Below, piece by piece: positions 16,684 to 26,942 of a stretch of 64,000 nt of DNA. Numbering within the stretch: the stretch's first letter is position 1; every line of letters begins with the position of its first letter. Position numbers and translations under genes: made by a program. The notes under the pieces were generated by a model, which worked only from the letters and a program-made list of their open reading frames with translations, did no database searches and had not been told where the DNA came from. Source of the stretch: Methylobacter sp. KS41 (GTDB taxonomy: Bacteria; Pseudomonadota; Gammaproteobacteria; Methylococcales; Methylomonadaceae); contig PHSP01000001.1 in assembly GCA_002862125.1 (NCBI GenBank), positions 1,894,501-1,958,500 on the forward strand, read 5' to 3'.

Positions 16684-16894
16684 GTTATTCTCCTCTTATT
16701 GTTATACACAGCCGTTTTGACGGCTTTCAAAAACCTTTCGTTCTATGCGAATTGGTTATACCCGGCAATGAAAGTTCATTGGCCGACTGTTGAGTATACC
16801 AACTTTATTCAATATGGAGCCAACCTTACCGGGAGTGTTGAGTTGGGTTAATTAACTTGCAGTTCAACAAGCCGCTCAAATACGGGCATTTAAA

Positions 16895-19084
16895 TTAATG
16901 CTTTCCATTTGCCAACAGTGAGTTAACGGCTGGATAATCGATTTTACCAGTCGCCATGACAGGAATTGCATCAACTATCAAAATCTTCTTAGGCAAGCTT
17001 ATATTGGACACACCAGGCGACACTGCCGCCAGGTCATTCACGGTTGCCAGTTTTTGAGTGGTGACTAAAATAATCTGCTCGCCTTTTTTTGCATCGGGCT
17101 GGCTGATTGCAGCGTGTTGTGAATCCGGCCAGGCGTTAATAGCCAGTTGTTCTACAGCAGTTAAGGAGATCATTTCTCCGCCAATTTTGGCGAAACGTTT
17201 ACTACGGCCGCGAATGCTGATGAAACCTTCATCATCGACATGAACAATATCGCCAGTGTCATACCAGCCCTTGCCATAAATGGATTCAGGCGGAACCAGT
17301 TTGCCGGGATTGGCGGCCAACAGATAACCCAGCATGATATTAGGGCCGCGGACGTGCAGTTGCCCGCCATCATTAATACCTTCGATTGGTTCCAGTTTGT
17401 GTTCCATACAGGGCATAAAGCGGCCAACTGTACCCGCTTTGTAATAAAGAGGGGTATTAACCGAGGTTATCGGCGAGGTTTCGGTGGCCCCATAACCTTC
17501 CAGAATTCGAATGCCGAATTTATCCGCCCAGACTTGACGGGTATTTTCATGCAGTTTTTCCGCACCGGCAACTACATAACGCATATTAAAAAAGTCATAG
17601 GGATGGGCTTTTTTAGCGTAAGCCGCAAAAAAAGTATTGGTGCCAAACATTATAGTGGCATGGATTTCATAAGCAATTTCAGGAATAACGCTGTAATGCA
17701 GGGGGGTCGGGTAAAAGAATGTTTTCATGCCGCTAATAATCGGTAATATGGTGCCGACCGTAAAACCAAAGGAATGAAACATGGGTAAAAAGTTGAGCAC
17801 AATATCCCGGGCGCTAAAACTGATACAGGCTTCAAGTTGCTTGAGATTACCCAGAATATTGGCGTGGGAAAGGACTACGCCTTTGGGCGTGCCTTCCGAA
17901 CCCGAGGTGAATAAAACTACCGCCGGAGTGTCGGGGTTGTATTGTTTATCGTTATACCAAAAATCAGCCGTTTTGCTTTTTATCAGCGCGCTATATTTGT
18001 CTTGCGCTGAAATGTTTTTGGCCAGATCTTCCAGATAAACTAACACGCACTGTTTGCCTAACTCCGCTGCTTCTTCGCTTAACTCGCCCAGTTCTATAAA
18101 ACGGCGAGACGTCAACACGGTTTTAACCTGGGCCATTTTGCAGGCGGCCAGTATACTCGTGGAACCCATTGCAAAATTCAACATGGCGGGAACACGCCCA
18201 TGCAACTGCAAGCCGAGAACCGTTATCAGGGTTTTAGCGGAATTAGGCAGAAAAACTCCGACATTTTCACCGCTTGACGTAATATTTTTTAATGCATTGC
18301 CGATGGCAATGCTGCGCGTGATTAAATCGTTGTAGGACAGAGGCATGCGTTCCATGTCCTCGACAATCCTGTGTTGACCTCCGTGTACCTTGCGCGCCTC
18401 AAGCAGAGTGCTAAAAATGGTTTGGCGGTAAGGACTGGTGACAAACATCATTTTAGTCATCATATCCGCTAACCGGTGTCCACAGTAAGCGCGACGCGTT
18501 TTGCCCATGAGCATTCCAGGCGCTGAAATGGTCTCTGACGGTAAAATATGAAGAGTGATTTTAGGAAAAAAACGTAAACGGACAATTCCGTGCAGTTTTG
18601 AAAAATGCGTATATTGCGCACCCGATATGCGTACGGGCAAAACGGCTGCTTCGGATTTGTCGGCGACCATGCCCGGACCATCATAAATTTTCATTAAAGA
18701 TCCGGTAACTGTAATTCTGCCTTCCGGAAAAATTACGGTCTTGTTGTCATTTTCCAGATAATGAATCAAATCCTTTAATGAAATAGGATGCGTTGGATCC
18801 ATAGGGAATACCCGCGACAATCTCAAGAAAGGTTTCAACCACCAGCGTTGAGACATCTGCGTACTAATCGCAAAGGTTATGTCATCAGGTAAAAAAACAC
18901 CTAGCAGCAACGGGTCCAGGAAAGAGGTGTGATTAGCGATTATCAGGACCCGTTCTCCGGCTTTTGCGTAGTTATCCAGGCCGGTAATCTCGATTCTGAA
19001 TAGTAAGGTCAGCAGCCAGCGTAAAAATATTTTCAGCATAGGTTTCGGTTCAAGTTTTCCAGGTACGCATTTTAAGAGATTCAT
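16895..19084 (-). CDS. Aas-like acyltransferase / acyl-ACP synthetase fusion
   Basis: The 729-residue protein joins a PlsC-type acyltransferase domain (NHTSFLDP is the HX4D motif; FPEGRIT the second motif) to an AMP-binding adenylation domain (FTSGSEGTPKG loop, EGYGATETSP, YDTGDIV). This is the layout of Aas, which re-acylates lysophospholipids with fatty acid activated on acyl carrier protein. The middle MFS transporter found in some larger relatives is absent. Met16 at 19039 is an alternative start; neither start has a good ribosome site. It acts at the inner membrane in phospholipid turnover. Confidence 0.88.
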   Translation of the reverse strand: MNLLKCVPGKLEPKPMLKIFLRWLLTLLFRIEITGLDNYAKAGERVLIIANHTSFLDPLLLGVFLPDDITFAISTQMSQRWWLKPFLRLSRVFPMDPTHPISLKDLIHYLENDNKTVIFPEGRITVTGSLMKIYDGPGMVADKSEAAVLPVRISGAQYTHFSKLHGIVRLRFFPKITLHILPSETISAPGMLMGKTRRAYCGHRLADMMTKMMFVTSPYRQTIFSTLLEARKVHGGQHRIVEDMERMPLSYNDLITRSIAIGNALKNITSSGENVGVFLPNSAKTLITVLGLQLHGRVPAMLNFAMGSTSILAACKMAQVKTVLTSRRFIELGELSEEAAELGKQCVLVYLEDLAKNISAQDKYSALIKSKTADFWYNDKQYNPDTPAVVLFTSGSEGTPKGVVLSHANILGNLKQLEACISFSARDIVLNFLPMFHSFGFTVGTILPIISGMKTFFYPTPLHYSVIPEIAYEIHATIMFGTNTFFAAYAKKAHPYDFFNMRYVVAGAEKLHENTRQVWADKFGIRILEGYGATETSPITSVNTPLYYKAGTVGRFMPCMEHKLEPIEGINDGGQLHVRGPNIMLGYLLAANPGKLVPPESIYGKGWYDTGDIVHVDDEGFISIRGRSKRFAKIGGEMISLTAVEQLAINAWPDSQHAAISQPDAKKGEQIILVTTQKLATVNDLAAVSPGVSNISLPKKILIVDAIPVMATGKIDYPAVNSLLANGKH

Positions 19085-19202
19085 TTACGGAGCGTAAGCA
19101 TAATGGACTGGGGCGTAAAAGTTTTCGCATAATACAGCACATAGACCGGTTTGATAAACAAGGCGCTTTCGAAACGGCAAACTTATCGCGGCCGCCTAAA
19201 GT

Positions 19203-19541
19203 TTAGCGTTCTGCTTTGCCGGCGCATTTGATGCACATATCAGCATAGGGCATTGCGATTAAACGGTTTTTGCTTATCGGCTCACCGCATTGCTGGCAAA
19301 TACCGTACTGTCCGCTGTCTATTTTGGCGATAGCCTGTTTAATCATTTCAATTTCCGTTCTGGCTGAATTACCTAAATAATCCATAACTTCATTATTTTC
19401 ATTTTGTGTCGCCTGTTCAGAAAAATCCTTTTCCAAAGGCGCGTCCACATGACGAACATCATTAGTAATTCTGGTTAACCGGAGATTCAGTTCCTCCAGC
19501 ATAGCGATTAAATGGTTACGGATTTCTTTATATTCTTTCAT
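19203..19541 (-). CDS. DksA/TraR family zinc-finger protein
   Basis: From the ATG that gives MKEYKEIRN, the protein has about 112 residues: a coiled-coil pair of helices and a C4 zinc finger near the C-terminus (CQQCG...CIKC). Such proteins bind in the RNA polymerase secondary channel and modulate initiation, often with ppGpp. Full-length DksA is longer (about 150 residues), so this is one of the short paralogs and not the main DksA. An upstream start at 19592 would add 17 residues that do not look like the family. Confidence 0.85.
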   Translation of the reverse strand: MKEYKEIRNHLIAMLEELNLRLTRITNDVRHVDAPLEKDFSEQATQNENNEVMDYLGNSARTEIEMIKQAIAKIDSGQYGICQQCGEPISKNRLIAMPYADMCIKCAGKAER

Positions 19542-19646
19542 AATAATACTATTGCCCTTTTCTTTAAATGGAGTCACGCTTAAAGCTTGCATGCTGCTCT
19601 ATACTAAAGCTGACTTACAATAACCTCCAACATCCTATCATTCCCT

Positions 19647-20552
19647 ATGCAAAATAACACACAACATCTATTGGATGCAGCCAATCAGGTCATTCTTGGT
19701 AAAGCGCATAAAATTCGCCTTGCATTGTGTTGCTTGATTGCGCGCGGCCATTTGCTGATAGAAGATATTCCCGGAGTAGGGAAAACAACGCTAGCAAATA
19801 CGTTGGCAAAATTGCTGGGTTTAAATTGTCAGCGGATTCAATTTACCAGTGATATTTTACCGGCGGACATTATAGGCGCTTCAGTTTTTGATCCCAAAAA
19901 CCTCACATTCAAATTTCACCCGGGACCAGTTTTTAATCAAATGGTATTAGCGGATGAAATTAACCGCGCAACGCCCAAAGCGCAAAGCGCGCTACTGGAA
20001 GCAATGGAAGAACATAATATTACCGTTGAAGGAAAAACCTATCCGTTGCCTAGACCTTTTTTTGTTATGGCTACCCAAAACCCGTCCCATCAAATTGGCA
20101 CATTTCCTTTGCCGGAATCTCAGTTGGACCGTTTTTTAATGCGCCTTGAACTGGGTTATCCAAATCATGATGCAGAAAGACTATTACTGAAAGGTGAAGA
20201 CCGGCGCAGTTTGATTGCATCGCTGCCGGTAAAGCTGCCGCCGGAGCAACTGCTGAACATGCAGGAGGCTGTTACCAGGGTTTATGTATCAAACGCAGTG
20301 CTGGATTACTGCCAGGCAATCATCAGCTTTACGCGTGAGTCATCAGAGTATTATTGCGGTCTTTCACCCAGGGCCGGGTTGGCATTGCTTAACGCAGCAA
20401 AAGCGTGGGCATTTATGAATCAGCGCGACGCCGTTATTCCCGAAGATATACAAGCCGTGCTTGCGCCCGTCGCCGGACACCGGTTAAGGGCAGGCAACAA
20501 TGATTCAGCCGCCATAGTGGCTCCCATATTAGCCAAAGTATCCGTCCATTGA
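19647..20552 (+). CDS. MoxR-type AAA+ ATPase
   Basis: The 301-residue AAA+ protein has a Walker A loop (IPGVGKTTLAN), Walker B (VLADEINR), sensor 1 (FVMATQNP) and the C-terminal lid. MoxR proteins act as chaperones that assemble or mature metal-containing or envelope proteins. The stop overlaps the start of the DUF58 gene, and a transglutaminase gene follows. This three-gene set is widely conserved. In methylotrophs one MoxR matures methanol dehydrogenase, but nothing here ties this copy to it. Confidence 0.92.
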   Translation: MQNNTQHLLDAANQVILGKAHKIRLALCCLIARGHLLIEDIPGVGKTTLANTLAKLLGLNCQRIQFTSDILPADIIGASVFDPKNLTFKFHPGPVFNQMVLADEINRATPKAQSALLEAMEEHNITVEGKTYPLPRPFFVMATQNPSHQIGTFPLPESQLDRFLMRLELGYPNHDAERLLLKGEDRRSLIASLPVKLPPEQLLNMQEAVTRVYVSNAVLDYCQAIISFTRESSEYYCGLSPRAGLALLNAAKAWAFMNQRDAVIPEDIQAVLAPVAGHRLRAGNNDSAAIVAPILAKVSVH

Positions 20553-21493
20553 AACCTTTGACTTTAAAGGAACGCTTCCAGCTCAGCCGTTTTTTTATTG
20601 GTGAGAAAGCGACTGATGAACCGGTAAAACTGAATCACCGGCGTATCTTTATTTTACCTACGCATCGCGGTCTTAACTTTGCCATACTCACGGCATTGCT
20701 ATTACTTATCGCTTTTGTTTATAACAATAACCTGGTCTATTTATTGGCTTTTCTGTTAGCGAGTATTTTTTTTATTACCATATTGCACAGCTACAAATCC
20801 CTGGCTGGACTGATTTTGCAAAAGGGCCGGAGTAAGGCTGTTTTCGCCGGTGAAGCGGCAGGATTCGAAATCCTGATTAATAATCCGGTCGATGTGGAGC
20901 GCTATAATTTACAAATTACCCTGGAGCAAACTGAAAGTCTTGCTCTAAAGCCGCAAAGTAAGGCCAGCGTTATCCTGTATTCGCTCACCAAAACAAGAGG
21001 CTGGCACACGGCGGGAACCGTGACTATTTCTAGCGCTTATCCCTTCGGCTTGTTTCGCGTCTGGTCACCCATCCGGTTTAGCCTTAAAGCATTGGTTTAT
21101 CCGAAACCGTCTTCACTCGAGCTGCCCTTTCCGGAAACGCCTTCTGCTCAGTCCCGGCAAGGCGAAAGCCGGAAGGGAGCGGATGATTTTTACGGATTGA
21201 AGATGTATCTGCCTGGTGATTCTATCAAACATATTCACTGGAAAGCCTTTGCCAAAGGACTGGGTTTATTCAGCAAACAATACGGCGGCGATAGTCCAGC
21301 GGAAATCTGGCTGGATTACGATAACGCCCCCGGACGTAATGCTGAAGAACGTTTAAGCCAGTTATGCCGCTGGGTTATTGATGCCGAACGCGCCGGAATT
21401 CAGTATGGTTTTTCTTTGCCCGGATTAATAATTTCGCCAGGTTTTGGTATCTTGCATTACAGAAAGTGTTTGGAAGCGCTCGCCCTGTTTTAA
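20549..21493 (+). CDS. DUF58 domain protein
   Basis: The 314-residue protein has two adjacent membrane helices (about 45-85) and a C-terminal DUF58 domain with the signature RKGADDFYGLKMYLPGDS followed by IHW. DUF58 proteins have a vWA-like fold and are the usual partner of MoxR. The TTG start overlaps the moxR stop by four bases, implying coupled translation. The stop lies just before the transglutaminase gene. Confidence 0.9.
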   Translation: MKPLTLKERFQLSRFFIGEKATDEPVKLNHRRIFILPTHRGLNFAILTALLLLIAFVYNNNLVYLLAFLLASIFFITILHSYKSLAGLILQKGRSKAVFAGEAAGFEILINNPVDVERYNLQITLEQTESLALKPQSKASVILYSLTKTRGWHTAGTVTISSAYPFGLFRVWSPIRFSLKALVYPKPSSLELPFPETPSAQSRQGESRKGADDFYGLKMYLPGDSIKHIHWKAFAKGLGLFSKQYGGDSPAEIWLDYDNAPGRNAEERLSQLCRWVIDAERAGIQYGFSLPGLIISPGFGILHYRKCLEALALF

Positions 21494-21495
21494 AA

Positions 21496-23448
21496 ATGAA
21501 TAATGCTCATAACAAAAATGTTCTGATCTTTTTGCTATCGTCCATCGGACTGATTGCCTTGCCGCATGTCGGCCATATTCCAAAAGTCCTTTCCGTTTTC
21601 TTTTATCTGTTATTAAGCTGGCGTTTTACCGGTATATGGAAACGAAACTGGCTGCCTAATAAACTGATGGTTTTTTTTCTGACCGTCTGCGGACTGGCTC
21701 TGATATATAGTCAACACCAAGGCGTTTTCGGGCGGAATGCCGGAACAAGTCTTTTTATTACGGCGCTGGCGCTCAAACTGCTGGAGATTAAATCAGAACG
21801 CGATTTGTATCTGATCGCCTATCTGGCCTTTATCGTCGCGGCTTCGCAGTTTTTATACGAGCAAAGCCTGTTTATGGCGGCTTATATTCTGTTTGTTTGC
21901 TGCGTGCTGTTTGCGACCCTGGTTTGTATCAACAGCGGCAAGCCGCAACCAGGCGCGGCATTGAAAACGGCGAGCATTATCACAGTTCAAGCCATACCGA
22001 TGGCCGTGGTTTTGTTTATACTATTTCCCAGGGTAGAAGCGCCCAAATGGCTGATGTTTAACGAAAAAAATCAAGCTAAAACGGGCTTGAGCGATTACAT
22101 GAAGCCTGGATCAATCAGCGACTTGGGACTGTCGGGCGAACTGGTTTTCAGGGTTAAATTTACGGGAGCGTTGCCGCCGCCCCGGCAACGCTATTGGCGG
22201 GGACCGGTTTTGTCGCATACCGATGGCAAGCGATGGACTCAAGTTAAGGATATGGAATTCGGGCGCTTCCTGGATAAAATAGTTTTTAAAGGGCCGCCCT
22301 ATCAATACACGCTGTTAATGGAACCGCAGGATAAAAATTGGGTTTTTGCATTGGACATGCCGGCGGTATTTGCTTTACCTTTAAGCCGGAATGCCAACTA
22401 TCAGCTTATTACCGACGAAAATCCGGATAAACGCGCTGAATATAAAATCACCTCCTATCTTAACTACAATACCGGTTACATCACCCGCACCGAATATAAG
22501 GACGCGACGCAACTAGCGGGCGAGCCGTCCGGCAAAATTAAGCAACTTGTCAAACAATTGCACGGATTTGACGGCGCGCCCGAAGATTTTATCAAACACC
22601 TGTTAAATTATTTCAGAAAAGAAAACTTCCATTACACCTTAACGCCGCCATTGATGGAAGAAAATCCGGTTGAAACCTTTTTATTTGAAACCCGTTATGG
22701 TTTTTGCAGCCATTACGCTGCCGCCTTCGTCTATTCGATGCGCGTTGCCAGGATTCCTGCCCGTGTTGTGACTGGCTATCAGGGCGGGGAACTGAATACA
22801 GCCGGTAATTTTCTGGAAATACGGCAAGCTGATGCCCATGCCTGGGCAGAAGTATGGATAGAGGGTATGGGCTGGGTTCGATTCGACCCTACGGCGGCTG
22901 TTGCGCCGGAAAGAATCGAGCGGAATATCGATATAGAGCAGCTTGTGCAGGGCGGTTTTATCAGCTATATGCCGGCCGGCGCCGCGCAAGAGGCTTTTAA
23001 CTGGCTAAAACAGACGCGCCAGCTTTGGAGCAATATTGATTATAACTGGCAGCGCTGGGTAATCAACTACAACGGCAGGAATCAATCCAGATTCTTGTCA
23101 TCATTAGGCATAGACGACATCAAAGCCATGCTTTACTGGATGGTTTGCGGCATAGGCCTGATAACAGCCTTGTTGAGCTGGTTTCTGCTGCATCAGAAAC
23201 AAAAGGCCGTCGATCCGGTATTGCGTATTTATAATCGATTTTGCAAGAAAATTATCAAACAAGGTCTGCAAAAGGGTGCAGGCGAGGGAGTAAAAGATTT
23301 TGCCGGGAGAGTCAAAAAAAAGCTGCCTGAACAGGCAGCAGATATAAACCGGATTACAGGGTTATTTATCAAGCTGCGCTACGGCAGAAATGCAACCCTG
23401 GATGATTTAAAGCTATTCAAGGAATTAGTTGAAAAGTTTAAAAGCTGA
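21496..23448 (+). CDS. TgpA-like membrane transglutaminase (DUF3488)
   Basis: The roughly 650-residue protein has an N-terminal bundle of membrane helices (DUF3488), a periplasmic transglutaminase-like domain with Cys404 (GFCSHYA), His (DAHAWAEVW) and Asp (VRFDPTAAV), then one more helix and a cytoplasmic DUF4129-like tail. TgpA of Pseudomonas is the described relative and is important for viability there. Its substrate is not known. I chose ATG 21496, two bases after the DUF58 stop; an in-frame TTG at 21466 would overlap that gene. Confidence 0.88.
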   Translation: MNNAHNKNVLIFLLSSIGLIALPHVGHIPKVLSVFFYLLLSWRFTGIWKRNWLPNKLMVFFLTVCGLALIYSQHQGVFGRNAGTSLFITALALKLLEIKSERDLYLIAYLAFIVAASQFLYEQSLFMAAYILFVCCVLFATLVCINSGKPQPGAALKTASIITVQAIPMAVVLFILFPRVEAPKWLMFNEKNQAKTGLSDYMKPGSISDLGLSGELVFRVKFTGALPPPRQRYWRGPVLSHTDGKRWTQVKDMEFGRFLDKIVFKGPPYQYTLLMEPQDKNWVFALDMPAVFALPLSRNANYQLITDENPDKRAEYKITSYLNYNTGYITRTEYKDATQLAGEPSGKIKQLVKQLHGFDGAPEDFIKHLLNYFRKENFHYTLTPPLMEENPVETFLFETRYGFCSHYAAAFVYSMRVARIPARVVTGYQGGELNTAGNFLEIRQADAHAWAEVWIEGMGWVRFDPTAAVAPERIERNIDIEQLVQGGFISYMPAGAAQEAFNWLKQTRQLWSNIDYNWQRWVINYNGRNQSRFLSSLGIDDIKAMLYWMVCGIGLITALLSWFLLHQKQKAVDPVLRIYNRFCKKIIKQGLQKGAGEGVKDFAGRVKKKLPEQAADINRITGLFIKLRYGRNATLDDLKLFKELVEKFKS

Positions 23449-23480
23449 TCTGACCAAGATCTATTTGCATGTATTGTTGA

Positions 23481-25889
23481 TTACTTTTCCATGGCAATTT
23501 TTAACGCATCATCTACCTTTTCCAGCCAGATAAAGCGGAGCGAATTCCTGACCGCTTCGGGTATTTCTTCAAAGTCTCTTTGGTTTCGCGCCGGAAGCAT
23601 GACTGTTTTTATCCCTGCCCTGGCGGCGGCAATGACCTTTTCTTTAATGCCGCCGACCGGCAATACCAAGCCACGCAGGCTGATTTCTCCAGTCATTGCG
23701 ACATCGCTTTGCACAATCCGTTCAGAAAATGCGGAATACAGGGCTGTGAACATGGCGACGCCAGCGCTGGGCCCGTCTTTTGGGATTGCGCCTGCCGGAA
23801 CATGCACATGGATGTCGTTTTTCTCGAATAGTTCCTGGTTTAATCCCAGCTCATGGGCGCGCGATTTCACCAGACTTAATGCGGCCTGGGCGCTTTCTTT
23901 CATGACCTCACCCAACTGACCGGTAAGTATCAGCTTGCCGTTACCGGGCACACGGGTGGCCTCAATAAAAAGAATATCGCCACCGACCGGTGTCCATGCA
24001 AGCCCGGTAGCAACGCCCGGTACGCTGGTGCGCATCGCGACGTCGCTTTCAAACTTTTTCGGCCCCAGAATGCCTGGAATCTGTTCGCTGTCGATCTGCT
24101 TTTTAACGGCAATACCCTCGGCAATACGCATGGCTACATGACGAAATACCGAACCGATTTCGCGTTCCAGATTTCGGCAACCAGCTTCACGGGTATAGTC
24201 CTGAATGATGGTTTCTATGGCCCGGTCGGTGATGGTGCATTGTTCCGCTGTGAGTCCGTTATTTTCCAATTGTCTGCCCACCAGATATCGTCTGGCTATC
24301 TGCGCCTTTTCATCCAGTGTGTAGCCGGACAACTCAATTACTTCCATCCGGTCGCGTAACGGAACCGGAATGCTGTCCAGCACATTGGCCGTGCCGATGA
24401 ACATAACATGGCTCAGATCAAACGGGACAGCCAGATAATTATCGCGGAAGGTTGAATTCTGCTCAGGATCCAACACTTCCAGCAAGGCTGAAGAGGGATC
24501 GCCCTGAAATCCTGAGCCGAGCTTATCCATTTCATCCAGCATAAAGACCGGATTGTTGGTCCCGGCCTTGCGAATGGATTGAATAATGTTGCCCGGCAGA
24601 GCACCGATGTAAGTGCGCCGGTGACCGCGGATTTCGGCTTCATCATGCAGACCGCCCAGGCTGGCACGTATAAATTCGCGCCCGGTGGCACGGGCTATGC
24701 TGCGTCCCAGTGAAGTTTTTCCTACGCCGGGCGGCCCGACAAAGCATAAAATAGGACTTTTACCATTCGGGTTCAGCTTGCGCACCGCTAAAAATTCCAG
24801 TATCCGCTGTTTGATTTTATCCAGGCCATAATGGTCTTCATTAAGGATTTCCCTGGCCTTTGCAATATCAATAACGCTCGGACTCGCTACCGACCAGGGC
24901 AGCTCCGTCAGCCAGTCAAGGTAGGCGCGAATCATCGAATATTCGCCGCTGGCATCCGGCATGTGCTGCAAGCGGCCGAGCTCCTTGCGAGCCTGTTTTT
25001 CCACTTCTTCGGGCATCTTTGCCGCGCTGATGGCCTTGCTGATTTCTTCAATTTCGGCAGTATTTCCTTCTTCCTCGCCCAATTCTTTCTGAATTGCCTT
25101 CATTTGCTCCCGCAATACGAATTCGCGTTGCCGCTGTCCCATGGTTTCCTGGGTTTGCTCGCTAATCTTATTGGAAAGTTTTAATACTTCGACCCGGTAA
25201 TTGAGTAATTCCAGAAGCTTGTCAATACGTTCCTGTATGTTAAACAGGACCAGTAATTCCTGTTTTTCTTCCGCTTTTACAATCAGATAACTGGCAATCA
25301 GGTCGGCCAGCAATGCCGGCGAGGTAATCGATTGAATGGCATTAATCAGTTCGCTAGGCGCCTGTTGCGTCTGCTCCAGCACGTCCAGCGCTTTTTGTTT
25401 AAGCGTTATTACTCGCGCCTCAATATCCTTGGAGCTCACTTCAGGCTCTTCGTAAGGCTCTATGCGGGCGACAAGAAACGGATAGCCCTGCAAAAATTCC
25501 CGCACGCGAAAGCGTTGCACGCCCTGACAAATGATATGATGGCTGCCGTCGGGAGCAGTCAGATAGCGTAAAATTTCCGCTACGGTACCGACCGTATGGA
25601 GATCATCAGGACCGGGTTCTTCATCCTGGTCACGCACCTGCATAACCAGGCCGACCGGTTTCTCGGAACTGACCGCCAGTTGCACGGCGGCAATAGAACG
25701 TTTACGGCCTATCACCAAGGGTGAAACGTTTTGCGGAAAAAGCACGGTACCGCGCATAGGCACAATAATAAGCGCATCATCCGGAACCGGCGGGGATTGC
25801 TGAGAGGCTTCCAGTGTTGTTGCCGGAACCGGCCCCTCCACGTCCGTCATTGATCCCAAAAGCATATTTTTCAGGTCCTTGATTTGCAT
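23481..25889 (-). CDS. lon: ATP-dependent protease La (Lon)
   Basis: The 802-residue protein has an N-terminal substrate-binding LAN domain, an AAA+ domain with GPPGVGKTSLGR, and a C-terminal protease domain with the catalytic Ser in PKDGPSAGVAMF and Lys in GGIKEKVIAA. The length matches LonA proteins. It degrades misfolded and regulatory proteins in the cytosol. It begins only 9 bp after the hsp20 stop, so the two probably form one operon. The N-terminal extension of about 25 residues before PMRGTVLFP is slightly longer than in E. coli. Confidence 0.96.
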   Translation of the reverse strand: MQIKDLKNMLLGSMTDVEGPVPATTLEASQQSPPVPDDALIIVPMRGTVLFPQNVSPLVIGRKRSIAAVQLAVSSEKPVGLVMQVRDQDEEPGPDDLHTVGTVAEILRYLTAPDGSHHIICQGVQRFRVREFLQGYPFLVARIEPYEEPEVSSKDIEARVITLKQKALDVLEQTQQAPSELINAIQSITSPALLADLIASYLIVKAEEKQELLVLFNIQERIDKLLELLNYRVEVLKLSNKISEQTQETMGQRQREFVLREQMKAIQKELGEEEGNTAEIEEISKAISAAKMPEEVEKQARKELGRLQHMPDASGEYSMIRAYLDWLTELPWSVASPSVIDIAKAREILNEDHYGLDKIKQRILEFLAVRKLNPNGKSPILCFVGPPGVGKTSLGRSIARATGREFIRASLGGLHDEAEIRGHRRTYIGALPGNIIQSIRKAGTNNPVFMLDEMDKLGSGFQGDPSSALLEVLDPEQNSTFRDNYLAVPFDLSHVMFIGTANVLDSIPVPLRDRMEVIELSGYTLDEKAQIARRYLVGRQLENNGLTAEQCTITDRAIETIIQDYTREAGCRNLEREIGSVFRHVAMRIAEGIAVKKQIDSEQIPGILGPKKFESDVAMRTSVPGVATGLAWTPVGGDILFIEATRVPGNGKLILTGQLGEVMKESAQAALSLVKSRAHELGLNQELFEKNDIHVHVPAGAIPKDGPSAGVAMFTALYSAFSERIVQSDVAMTGEISLRGLVLPVGGIKEKVIAAARAGIKTVMLPARNQRDFEEIPEAVRNSLRFIWLEKVDDALKIAMEK

Positions 25890-25898
25890 AATCAGCCC

Positions 25899-26300
25899 TT
25901 ATATTTTCCGCAGTGAAATGAGTAAACAACCGTTAACAAATTCACGGGTGTCAATTTCAAAACCGCCTTCGGGCAGTTCAATGCGCCGTTCAAACCGGCC
26001 ATAGGGTATTTCCAGGCGCCGGATTTGCGACTCTGAACTGGCGGGCAGATGCCGCTGACCGTTAATAATTAAATGACCGCCATCCATGATTACGCTCAGA
26101 TGCTCCGGGGCAACGCCGGGCAGTGCAATCATAATTATGAATCCATAAGTGGTTTCGTAGACATCGACCGGCGGTTCCCAAGTGGGCCGTTTGACGTTTA
26201 TGACAGCAGGCCTGAAGAATTGCCGGTGCAGACGGTCTGCTCTATCCACTATTTCACAAGCTTCCGCCCACATCCAGGTTTCAAGATCGCGTATTGGCAT
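25899..26300 (-). CDS. Small heat-shock protein (Hsp20/alpha-crystallin)
   Basis: The 133-residue protein has a short N-terminal arm and an alpha-crystallin domain (about 45-130). The conserved GVAPEHLSV and INGQRH stretches are present, and the domain ends in FVNGCLLISLRK, close to the canonical A-x-x-x-G-V-L strand. The short C-terminal tail lacks a clear I-x-I motif. It would hold unfolding proteins in the cytosol. It is the first gene of an apparent hsp20-lon operon, which couples holding and degradation. Confidence 0.9.
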   Translation of the reverse strand: MPIRDLETWMWAEACEIVDRADRLHRQFFRPAVINVKRPTWEPPVDVYETTYGFIIMIALPGVAPEHLSVIMDGGHLIINGQRHLPASSESQIRRLEIPYGRFERRIELPEGGFEIDTREFVNGCLLISLRKI

Positions 26301-26530
26301 AATGTGTTTATCCCGGCTTATCTATTTACAAGTGACTAGGTTAAAGGTTCAGTGATTTAATTTAAGCTTTTTTTTCAAACAGTCAATGGCTAAGTTGGTT
26401 ATGGCCAGGACTGATGAATACAAATTTCCTTTAAGAATGTTAGCTGACTCCTGTGATGAACAGCAGCCGGCCAAAACCAGCCGGTCATATTGTTTTGTCC
26501 GGTTAATGGGCAATGAAACAGAAGTTTGCC

Positions 26531-26938
26531 TTATACCGAGGTTTTCACCCGGGAAAAGATGATTGGACATGATACCGAGCCGGTGTTATCAGCGCAGTTT
26601 TCGACCAGATTGGACAAGGCCGTTTCCATTGTGCGCAAGCTTTCAATGCGTTTACGAATTAAAGCAAGATTTTTAAGAGCGATTTCTTTTGCTTCCCGGC
26701 AATGTTTCCCATCCTCAAGGCTCAATAACTCCAAAATCTCATCGAGCGAAAAGCCGACTTTCTGGCCTTGCTTAATGAACCGTACCCGTTGCACGTCGCG
26801 TTCGCTGTAATGTCGAACGCCCTTGAACGGCTTTACGGGTTCCACGAGTGCCCGCGCCGCTGATAAAAACGGATAGTTTCGACATTTACCCCGGCTTTTT
26901 TCGCCAGTGCGCCAATCGTGAAGCTTTTTTGTGTCATG
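26531..26938 (-). pseudogene. merR: Frameshifted merR (mercury-responsive regulator)
   Basis: From ATG 26938 (minus strand) the frame gives the MerR helix-turn-helix start, through NVETIRFYQRRG, then runs into a stop. From about base 26853 another frame continues as LVEPVKPFKGVRHY to the end. A net one-base loss or two-base gain therefore breaks the gene. The mercury-binding triad is intact: a first Cys in HCREAKE, a second exactly 35 residues later, and a third 9 residues after that, the Tn501 spacing. It faces merT across the mer operator. A sequencing error is the main alternative. Confidence 0.85.
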
Positions 26939-26942
26939 GTAC

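Noticed and set aside
26349-26570. A 73-codon minus-strand frame after merR
   Set aside because: It overlaps the merR 3' end, and has no recognisable features or ribosome site.
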